This document shows, piece after piece, positions 15,876 to 21,133 of a stretch of 25,769 bases of DNA. How positions within the stretch are numbered: position 1 is the stretch's first letter; every line of letters begins with the position of its first letter. Both the position numbers and the translations under genes were made by a program. The stretch is from contig CAYFRM010000047.1 of the NCBI GenBank assembly GCA_964345635.1, forward strand, positions 1-25,769, in the 5' to 3' direction. The notes below the pieces were generated by a model that saw only the letters and a list, made by a program, of their open reading frames with translations, searched no databases and had not been told where the DNA came from. The stretch is from WVXT01 sp964345635 (lineage in GTDB: Bacteria; UBA6262; WVXT01).

Positions 15876-16685
15876 TTATCCCACCTTCTCCAGGTTAACT
15901 CTTTCCGCCTTTTCCATATTTTTTCCCAGAAACCTCCTGCCCAGCTGCAGAAACTTCTCCGGGTCGTCGCTGACAAAAAACTTGTATGCTGCCTTACGGC
16001 TTCCTTTTCTCAACAGGTTTTTCTCTCCCAGCTTCTTTTCCACGGCCCTGGCCGTAGCTTCGGCAGTATCTATGAGAGAAATTTCCTGTCCCATTACTCT
16101 CGCCAACAATTCCTTCAAAAGCGGATAATGAGTGCATCCCAGAATGAGAGTATCTATGCCTTCATTTTTTAGAGAAGACAGATATTTTTCCGCAATCTGC
16201 GAAGTCTCGGGTTCATCCAGCCAACCTTCTTCCACAAGGGGAACAAACAGCGGGCAGGCCCGGGAGAATACTCTTACATTCTTATCTATCTTCTTGAGGG
16301 CTTCCTCAAACGCTTTACTTTTTATCGTTCCTTCTGTCCCGATAATACCTATCCTGAAATTTTTGCTGGCATCCATTGCCGCCCGAGCACCGGGTTCTAT
16401 CACGCCGATGACGGGAATCTCTACCTTTTCTTCCAACGAAGAAAGGGCGAAAGATGAGGCGGTATTACAAGCCACTACAATAATCTTTACTTTCTGTGTC
16501 TTTAGAAAATTTGCAATATCCAAAGAGTAGCGGGTGACTGCTTCTTTGGACTTGGAACCGTAAGGAAGGTGTGCCGTATCTCCAAAGTAGATAATATCTT
16601 CCTGGGGCAGAACCCTGAATAACTCGCCAACAACAGTCAATCCGCCGACGCCCGAGTCGAATACACCGACCGGCTTATCCACCAT
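15876..16685 (-). CDS. murI: Glutamate racemase
   Basis: This 269-residue cofactor-independent racemase makes D-glutamate for peptidoglycan. The two catalytic cysteines lie in VVACNTASS (C73) and LGCTHYPLL. The N-terminal GVFDSGVGGLTV (7-18) and YFGDTAHLPYG (33-43) are standard. A longer frame reaches 16745, but the start at 16685 gives the family N-terminus and has GGAGGAG directly upstream. The longer version would also overlap the amidase gene. It lies 14 bases after the amidase stop, so two cell-wall genes are adjacent. Confidence 0.97.
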   Translation of the reverse strand: MVDKPVGVFDSGVGGLTVVGELFRVLPQEDIIYFGDTAHLPYGSKSKEAVTRYSLDIANFLKTQKVKIIVVACNTASSFALSSLEEKVEIPVIGVIEPGARAAMDASKNFRIGIIGTEGTIKSKAFEEALKKIDKNVRVFSRACPLFVPLVEEGWLDEPETSQIAEKYLSSLKNEGIDTLILGCTHYPLLKELLARVMGQEISLIDTAEATARAVEKKLGEKNLLRKGSRKAAYKFFVSDDPEKFLQLGRRFLGKNMEKAERVNLEKVG

Positions 16686-16699
16686 TTCTCCTCCCGTGT

Positions 16700-17914
16700 T
16701 CACCACTCTTCTACCCATTCCTTGTATTCTTTTACGCCTGCGCAAACGGATTCCACCAGTTCTTTCTGAAATTTGCTTGTCTTCAATTTTCTCGCTTCCG
16801 AGCGATTGGAAATAAACCCCACTTCCACGAGAATAGCCGGCATCTTGGCTCCCCGCAAAACCGTGAAACCGGCTTGTTTGACGCCCCTATTGTCCATACC
16901 TGTTATGTGATTGTCGACTTTGGAAGAGACGAGCGAACAGAGTTCACTCGACTCATTCATAAATTCATTCATGGCTAATGACCACAAAATTGAAGATAAC
17001 TCATTTTTCTCTTCCGTTCTCTCCTCCAGAGCCATTACTGCGTTCTCCATGTTGGCTACTGCTTGCGCCTCTTCATCGGACGCTTTATCGGACAGGAAAT
17101 AAATCTCAAAACCTTTGGTACGCGACTTCAGAGAAGCATTGCAGTGAATGCTGATGAACAGGTCGGCATTTTGCCGGTTAGCTACGGCAGTTCTGTCGGC
17201 AAGCGGCAGAAAAACGTCGTGATACCTGGTTAAGATAACTCTTACTTTTAGATTCTTGTGTAACTCTTTGGCCAACTTATGGGCTATTTTGAGCACCACA
17301 TCCTTCTCCTTGGTGCCCCGCGGTCCGATTGCCCCCGGGTCTTTGCCTCCGTGTCCCGGGTCAATAACGATAGTTCTAACTCTCTGCTTTTTCACTTCTT
17401 TCCCGGGCGAGACAGGTGCGGTTATTTCGGGCTCCGGCGGAAGAACTTCTTCGACTTGCTCTGTGGGAGCAACACCGGGCAACTCCCCCACGGCGGACAA
17501 AGTTTTACTCGCATAATCCCAAAAGACCTGTCCCCCCAGCGCTTCGCCAAATGCCTTAGTGATCACAACTTCCAGAGGAATCCATACTCTTCCCTCGATA
17601 ATCCTGGTCTCTTTTTTCATCTTGCGCTTGATATTGTCGATAATTACTTCAGTGCTATCAACAAAAAATTCTGCCTTTCCCTGACTCAGTTCCAGGTTTA
17701 CTTTATTCTTAACCGGGTCGAAATCGACTTTCCCGCCAAATACCTCGGCGACGTCATTGATTCTCAGATAACCCATTCCCGCAATCAAAAGTAAGTCGAT
17801 ATCGCTATAAGTCTTGGCGGCAGTAACCACTTCAATCTTAGCTAGCTGCTCCTGTGCTGAGGTAAGGGTAAAACAGAAAATCAATATTAAAAAACATAGG
17901 AATAGTTTTTTCAA
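16700..17914 (-). CDS. Secreted N-acetylmuramoyl-L-alanine amidase (Amidase_3) with copper-amine-oxidase-like N-terminal domain
   Basis: This 404-residue zinc amidase cleaves the bond between MurNAc and the stem peptide. Residues 1-20 form a signal peptide ending TSAQ. Residues ~23-140 resemble the copper amine oxidase N-terminal-like domain (GYLRINDVAEVFGGKVDFD...RVWIPLEVV), which is frequent in envelope proteins. A Pro/Glu-rich linker follows. The Amidase_3 domain carries the zinc ligands in VIDPGHGGKDPG, GTKEKDV and SIHCNAS, and the catalytic glutamate in ILVEVGFISN. The start codon is TTG (17912-17914), with GGGGTG just upstream. It is 22 bases after the response regulator and followed by murI. 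Confidence 0.95.
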   Translation of the reverse strand: MKKLFLCFLILIFCFTLTSAQEQLAKIEVVTAAKTYSDIDLLLIAGMGYLRINDVAEVFGGKVDFDPVKNKVNLELSQGKAEFFVDSTEVIIDNIKRKMKKETRIIEGRVWIPLEVVITKAFGEALGGQVFWDYASKTLSAVGELPGVAPTEQVEEVLPPEPEITAPVSPGKEVKKQRVRTIVIDPGHGGKDPGAIGPRGTKEKDVVLKIAHKLAKELHKNLKVRVILTRYHDVFLPLADRTAVANRQNADLFISIHCNASLKSRTKGFEIYFLSDKASDEEAQAVANMENAVMALEERTEEKNELSSILWSLAMNEFMNESSELCSLVSSKVDNHITGMDNRGVKQAGFTVLRGAKMPAILVEVGFISNRSEARKLKTSKFQKELVESVCAGVKEYKEWVEEW

Positions 17915-17936
17915 TTACACCCCGGTAGCAATTTAT

Positions 17937-18311
17937 TTATTCCGGAATCAAATTCTTAATTTTCAAGAAAAGTTTATCCCAGTCGATTGGCTTCATCATA
18001 AACTCCTTAGCCCCTGCTGCTCGGACCTTGTCCATGTCGTGCACTAATTCCTTACCCGTGAGAAGGATTACGGGAATATCTTTAATTTCCTCATTCTCCT
18101 TAATCATCTTGCAGGTAGCAAATCCATCAAGACCGGGCATCATTACGTCCATAATAATCAGGTCTGGCTTCTCTTTTACTGCCTGGTCAATGCCTTCCGC
18201 CCCCGAAAGAGCGGTAGATATCTGGTAATCGCGAGTCTCCAGGATGGCTGACATTGTCTCCAGAGCATCGGGGTCATCGTCAACAATGAGTATTTTTGCT
18301 TTACCAATCAT
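17937..18311 (-). CDS. Stand-alone response regulator receiver protein
   Basis: This is a 124-residue single REC domain (CheY-like). The acidic pocket is D11-D12, the phospho-acceptor D55 in IIMDVMMPGLDG, the switch threonine T85 in LLTG, and K107 in MMKPID. There is no output domain, so it must act through a partner. No histidine kinase is in the window. The gene begins only 17 bases after the CCA end of the tmRNA gene with no terminator between, so it may be read through from that transcript. It heads the amidase-murI-queD-yjbQ series. A weak AGG-GAG sequence precedes the ATG. Confidence 0.95.
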   Translation of the reverse strand: MIGKAKILIVDDDPDALETMSAILETRDYQISTALSGAEGIDQAVKEKPDLIIMDVMMPGLDGFATCKMIKENEEIKDIPVILLTGKELVHDMDKVRAAGAKEFMMKPIDWDKLFLKIKNLIPE

Positions 18312-18345
18312 ATCTCTACCTATGGTTATGGTGGAGGCGGCGGGA

Positions 18346-18973
18346 CATATACTCCACTTATTTCTAAGTGGTAAGGACTATCTCTTCATCCCAACAGGGA
18401 GCCTGACGTGTTATAGGAGGCATAGATTTATCGCTGGTTCAATTTCCTTATTTGAGCAACAAGTTCCAACTTTTTTCTTAGCATTTCAGGACTGTACTTT
18501 CCATTTCTCGGCGTACATACCTTATATTTTTTTGTGATTAACTCAGCTTGTTGTCTCTTAACAATAAGGTATTTTTTAATTTCATTGAGAAAGCAAATTG
18601 CCTTATTATCTCTAACTGACCATGTATACGACTGAGCGTGATATACTTTATTTTTACTTTTAGAGGTAATCTTGCCCGCACCGACAATGTTTTTGACCCA
18701 ATCTAAAAGGTGCAAACTATTGTTGGCAATGGACACCTCTGGTGAAGGAGTTTCATTACTATGTTTCCGACTAAGGGTTACGCTCCCTTCCCCGTCAACC
18801 AGCCCAGCTACGTATGCTTTCTCAATTTCACCCAACGATATCACCTCCTATCATTGCAGTCTCTGCAGGGCTTTTGCCCCTCAGGATTGCCCTTTCCTAT
18901 ATTATCAGGATTAGGGTTTCCCTGATGTAAGCCAGGTTTTGCATCCCGAATTGCTTCGGGCGTCGACCCTTTG
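18346..18973 (-). other. Group I intron in the tmRNA T-loop, carrying a homing endonuclease
   Basis: Self-splicing RNA features are readable on the minus strand. P1: exon UCGAU pairs with intron GUCGA (18967-18963), with the U.G wobble exactly at the 5' splice site. P2: CCCGAA-GCAA-TTCGGG (18945-18960). P element UCAGGGAAACCC (18925-18914); Q element GCAAUCCUGAGG (18890-18879); P6-like AGGGGC/GCCCU follows. R element GCAGAGACUGCA (18866-18855); S element AAGAGAUAGUCC (18386-18375), with GACU/AGUC forming P7. P8: 8 bp (18844-18851 with 18413-18420). P9: CCACTTA-GAAA-TAAGTGG (18354-18371). The last intron base is G (18346). These match group I consensus. I do not assign a subgroup. Confidence 0.95.
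18428..18835 (-). CDS. LAGLIDADG homing endonuclease encoded in intron loop P8
   Basis: This 135-residue protein has one LAGLIDADG motif, YVAGLVDGEGSV, about residues 8-19, and a helical basic remainder (KKYLIVKRQQAELITKKYK). Single-motif enzymes of this size work as homodimers, cutting intronless alleles so that the intron is copied in; some also act as splicing maturases. I start it at TTG (18833-18835), 8 bases after AGGAGG; a GTG at 18844 overlaps that ribosome site and is less likely. The frame is complete and uninterrupted, so the enzyme is probably active. It lies wholly within the P8 loop, and its Shine-Dalgarno sequence is the P8 5' strand. Confidence 0.92.
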   Translation of the reverse strand: MGEIEKAYVAGLVDGEGSVTLSRKHSNETPSPEVSIANNSLHLLDWVKNIVGAGKITSKSKNKVYHAQSYTWSVRDNKAICFLNEIKKYLIVKRQQAELITKKYKVCTPRNGKYSPEMLRKKLELVAQIRKLNQR

Positions 18974-19180
18974 ATCGAACCCGCGTCCAGAAATATTCCA
19001 GCAGGACACCTACAGGTTTAGTCTCTGTTTAGAATCTCCTCCGCCTTATTACCCAAAGACAGGATTCAAGACGGAGCAGCCTTTGAATCTCATCCCGACT
19101 CCCAAGGCAAAAGCCGGAACTATCCCATCTCTCTGACACTCATCCCCATCCAATGGGCAAAACGAGGTGAGCGTATCCGC

Positions 19181-19210
19181 TTACGCGGCTAATGCTAACT
19201 GATTGTCAGC
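19181..19210 (-). other. tmRNA tag reading frame, (A)ADNQLALAA
   Basis: After CUAAGU the resume codon GCU is followed by GAC AAU CAG UUA GCA UUA GCC GCG and UAA. The encoded residues ADNQLALAA end in the LAA recognised by ClpXP-type proteases. The resume codon assignment is inferred from likeness to the UAGUC-GCA context of other tmRNAs. Confidence 0.85.
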
Positions 19211-19331
19211 ACTTAGTTTTTGCTGTCGATTGATTAACGAGCCTTCGACAAACCTCGACCTGCAGCCTCTGCCTTCTCTATCCCTGTCGAAACCTGATCG
19301 CCCCCCTTATGTGAATCAGCCTGTGCTCAAT

Positions 19332-19354
19332 AGGGGAAACTCTTCGTTTCCCCT
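19332..19354. repeat. Perfect 9-bp hairpin between smpB and tmRNA
   Basis: Arms AGGGGAAAC (19332-19340) and GTTTCCCCT (19346-19354) around a 5-base loop, 27 bases upstream of the tmRNA 5' end. It has no T-run, so it may be a processing or attenuating structure rather than a terminator. I could not find a convincing tmRNA promoter. Confidence 0.55.
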
Positions 19355-19379
19355 AATTGCGTTCGCTTCGCTCTCTCCG

Positions 19380-19411
19380 GGGCGCTCACCATCTCGCGCC
19401 CGTCGCTAACA
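19380..19411. repeat. GGGCGC...GCGCCC hairpin repeat, copy 2
   Basis: Second copy of the 32-base unit at 738-769, with one difference. A following CAGCGACCC (near 19434) can pair with GTCGCT, as in copy 1. It lies in the 159-base space between smpB and tmRNA. Confidence 0.75.
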
Positions 19412-19464
19412 CGGAGCTCCTTATTCGTCGCTCCAGCGACCCCTTCCGTACAAGGTTATACTGC

Positions 19465-19917
19465 CTATTTATATCTATCTTTCATTGACCTTCTTACTTC
19501 TCTCTCGGCTTCACGTCTCTTTATCGCTTCTCTCTTATCGTATCTCCTTTTCCCCCTGGCCAGGCCAAGAGAAACCTTCGCATTTCCTCTCTTAAAATAC
19601 ATCTCTAACGGAACTAAAGTTAATCCTCGTTGTTGAATTCTCCCCATCAATCTTTTTATCTCATGTTTATGTAAGAGTAACTTCCTCTTTCGCTTCGGGT
19701 CGTAATCCTTCGCCGAGGACTTCTCATACGGGCTTATATGCACGTTGTAGAGAAATGCCTCTTCTCCTTCTATGAGACCAAACCCATCCCTCAAAGCCGC
19801 TCTTCCTTCCCGCAAAGACTTCACTTCCGAACCAACCAAAACGATTCCCGACTCGTAGGTCTCCAAAATTTCGTATTCGTGCAAAGCCCTTCTGTTTGTA
19901 CTTATGATTTTTTTCAT
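19465..19917 (-). CDS. smpB: SsrA-binding protein SmpB
   Basis: This 150-residue tmRNA partner binds the tRNA-like domain and fills the decoding centre with its C-terminal tail. It opens MKKIISTNRRALHEYEILE, then GIVLVGSEVKSLREGRAAL (25-43), YNVHISPYEKSS and GLTLVPLEMYFKRGNAKV. It ends in the basic tail GKRRYDKREAIKRREAEREVRRSMKDRYK-type region, the canonical SmpB ending. It lies 159 bases upstream of the tmRNA gene on the same strand, a common pairing. There is no Shine-Dalgarno sequence; the promoter -10 lies six bases before the ATG, so its mRNA should be leaderless. Confidence 0.98.
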   Translation of the reverse strand: MKKIISTNRRALHEYEILETYESGIVLVGSEVKSLREGRAALRDGFGLIEGEEAFLYNVHISPYEKSSAKDYDPKRKRKLLLHKHEIKRLMGRIQQRGLTLVPLEMYFKRGNAKVSLGLARGKRRYDKREAIKRREAEREVRRSMKDRYK

Positions 19918-19923
19918 TTTTTA

Positions 19924-19952
19924 ATTATACCAAAATAGATTATTTTTTGCAA
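19924..19952 (-). promoter_or_regulatory. smpB promoter, leaderless arrangement
   Basis: TTGCAA (19947-19952), 17-base spacer and a perfect TATAAT (19929-19924, minus strand). The ATG at 19917 is at the expected transcription start, seven bases past the -10. Confidence 0.75.
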
Positions 19953-19958
19953 ATAAAA

Positions 19959-19982
19959 AAGCCCAAACGCAAGTTTGGGCTT
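19959..19982 (-). terminator. Rho-independent terminator upstream of smpB
   Basis: Arms AAGCCCAAAC and GTTTGGGCTT (10 bp, 4-base loop) are followed on the minus strand by TTTT-A-TTT. It would end transcripts coming from the HARE-domain gene side. Confidence 0.85.
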
Positions 19983-20009
19983 GACTTTTTCTCCAGCCTA
20001 AACTAAAAT
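19981..20009 (+). promoter_or_regulatory. tRNA-Leu promoter
   Basis: TTGACT (19981-19986), 17-base spacer and TAAAAT (20004-20009), 14 bases before the tRNA. The -35 overlaps the shoulder of the minus-strand terminator hairpin. Confidence 0.65.
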
Positions 20010-20023
20010 TATTCTGAAATTAT

Positions 20024-20107
20024 GCCGAAGTGGTGAAATTGGCAAACACGCACGGTTCAGGGCCGTGTGGGCGAGAGCCCTTGGGGGTTCAAATCCCCCC
20101 TTCGGCA
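20024..20107 (+). tRNA. tRNA-Leu (anticodon CAG)
   Basis: The acceptor stem GCCGAAG/CTTCGGC is perfect, with discriminator A at 20107. The D-arm TGGTGAAATTGGCA and a 7-base anticodon loop TTCAGGG with anticodon CAG are clear. A long variable arm (TGGGCGAGAGCCCTT) marks a class II tRNA, and the T-arm is GGGGG-TTCAAAT-CCCCC. CCA is not encoded, unlike in the tmRNA. The last 19 bases overlap the 3' end of a protein gene on the other strand. Confidence 0.97.
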
Positions 20108-20370
20108 TGTCCAAAATGCCCCATTACGGGGAACGAATATAACCCTAAAATTCCCTCGCTTTTATTAGCGTCTATTGTTATACCTTCCACCAATTGCCTA
20201 ATAAAAATTTTTTTCTCCTGCGAGGTCGTCTCAGAAGTTAATCCTTTTGTTAAAATCCAACCTTTCTTGACCGCGATGTCTATTATATTCTTATAATGCA
20301 TGGGTTTCCTATTACCGAATCCTCTAAGTACTTTTTCAGCAGCATCTGTGAAACTTAATTTTTTCGACAT
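20089..20370 (-). CDS. HARE-type HTH domain protein
   Basis: This is a 93-residue protein. Residues ~3-50 (LSFTDAAEKVLRGFGNRKPMHYKNIIDIAVKKGWI) match the HARE (HB1/ASXL/restriction endonuclease) helix-turn-helix domain, a DNA-associated module found in RpoE (delta), restriction enzymes and chromatin proteins. The remainder LGLYSF resembles the end of the domain. The last residues are encoded by the antisense of the tRNA-Leu acceptor and T-arm, so the original C-terminus may have been replaced when this DNA was joined to the tRNA. An accessory-element origin is an inference. Confidence 0.75.
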   Translation of the reverse strand: MSKKLSFTDAAEKVLRGFGNRKPMHYKNIIDIAVKKGWILTKGLTSETTSQEKKIFIRQLVEGITIDANKSEGILGLYSFPVMGHFGHAEGGI

Positions 20371-20434
20371 TTCCCCTCCTAAAAATAAAATCTAAATTGA
20401 TGTTTTAAAAGCTCCGTAGCCTTTAATAATTTTT

Positions 20435-20848
20435 CTATACTCCCTTTGTTTTTATACTTCTAATTTTTTGTCTCAAGCGGCCGAAATTACCCTTATTCTC
20501 AAAATAAAGAATTTCTGCAATTTTAGTAGTTCCCTTCAAAACCTCAACTGCTATATCATCAATCCTAAAATTCGCAATTATTTTATTTTCTTCTAATATA
20601 TTCTCTGCACCTACTGCTTCAGAATTTTTATACTTTCCTTTAGCAAAGTTTGCCATCCAAATGAGATCTCCATGAATGAATTTATCTAAGATTTTTCTAC
20701 TGTTTTGGTTAAATTTAAGTTTCTTAAACATTTCCTCTATCACCTTATCTGAAATTATGTTGTTCTCTTCTGCTAATCTTATCATAGTTCCTAATGGTAG
20801 GTCTTTCAGTGTTTCCATTTTCTCGTCGGAGGAATTAGGCTTTTTCAT
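20435..20848 (-). CDS. Hypothetical protein, 137 residues
   Basis: I do not recognise the family. The protein is soluble and charged, predicted helical at the N-terminus (LPLGTMIRLAEENNIISDKVIEEMFKKL), with a more mixed second half (FRIDDIAVEVLKGTTKIAEILYFENKGNFG) and a basic end (RLRQKIRSIKTKG). A longer frame begins at 20917, but AGGAGG lies 7 bases before the ATG at 20846-20848, so I use that start. It lies 64 bases upstream of the HARE-domain gene on the same strand and may be its partner. No catalytic motif is visible. Confidence 0.65.
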   Translation of the reverse strand: MKKPNSSDEKMETLKDLPLGTMIRLAEENNIISDKVIEEMFKKLKFNQNSRKILDKFIHGDLIWMANFAKGKYKNSEAVGAENILEENKIIANFRIDDIAVEVLKGTTKIAEILYFENKGNFGRLRQKIRSIKTKGV

Positions 20849-20910
20849 ACCCATTCCTCCTATTATGATTTGTGCTTCTCTTGATTTTAATATACCAAAA
20901 AGGGCCGGAA

Positions 20911-21000
20911 AAGGCAATAAAAAACCGCCTCGTTTGATAAGGCGGTATTAGAAGCTCTTATTATTGCCATTTAGAGCTGTATTATCTCTTTACCCATTGC
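20911..21000 (-). repeat. Direct repeat copy 1 (90 bp) containing a rho-independent terminator
   Basis: It is almost identical to 24931-25020 (constant offset 4020). Inside, ACCGCCT/AGGCGGT (20924-20946) is followed on the minus strand by six T residues, a terminator for the YHS-reductase operon. The outer ends GGCAATAA (20913-20920) and TTATTGCC (20961-20968) form terminal inverted repeats. Confidence 0.85.
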
Positions 21001-21061
21001 TGCCCCTGCTTTCGGTATTTTCACCCATCATCTTTTTCTTTTGCCTCATAGAATCGAATTC

Positions 21062-21133
21062 TTATGCAAAAACCAAGCCAGGAAACATTACAAGCAAGAC
21101 AACCAGTATAGTAATAACAATTACCTTTCTCAC
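21062..21133 (-). CDS. Putative 23-residue single-helix membrane peptide
   Basis: A GTG at 21131-21133 overlaps the TGA stop of the YHS-reductase gene as GTGA, with AGGGGGAG just upstream. The frame reads MRKVIVITILVVLLVMFPGL-VFA and stops. It has a two-basic N-terminus and one hydrophobic helix, like a signal anchor or small membrane protein. The overlap suggests translational coupling. The spacing to the ribosome site is short and there are no homologues I can name, so the call is tentative. Confidence 0.4.
   Translation of the reverse strand: MRKVIVITILVVLLVMFPGLVFA

Larger units (their letters stand above)
18329..19305 (-). ncRNA. ssrA: tmRNA gene interrupted by a group I intron (exon 1 18974-19305; exon 2 18329-18345)
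   Basis: tmRNA rescues stalled ribosomes by acting as tRNA-Ala and then as mRNA for a degradation tag, with SmpB. The 5' end GGGGGCGAUC...UUUCGACAGGGAU (from 19305) and the 3' end ...CGCCUCCACCA (to 18329) pair over 7 bp. The third pair is G.U, the alanyl-tRNA synthetase identity element. The tag frame is at 19181-19210. Exon 1 ends in GCGGGUUCGAU and exon 2 starts UCCCGC. Joined, they give a perfect T-arm (GCGGG-UUCGAUU-CCCGC), but in the genome 628 bases intervene. Mature length would be 349 nt, normal for tmRNA. CCA is encoded. smpB is immediately upstream on the same strand. Confidence 0.97.

Noticed and set aside
16686..16745. Longer N-terminus for MurI
   Set aside because: It overlaps the amidase 3' end; a strong GGAGGAG precedes the ATG at 16685.
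18842..18844. GTG start for the homing endonuclease
   Set aside because: It overlaps the AGGAGG ribosome site; the TTG at 18833-18835 has correct spacing.
18329..19305. Permuted two-piece tmRNA
   Set aside because: The 5' and 3' portions are in normal order and the insert has a full group I core plus a LAGLIDADG gene, so an intron explains the split, not circular permutation.
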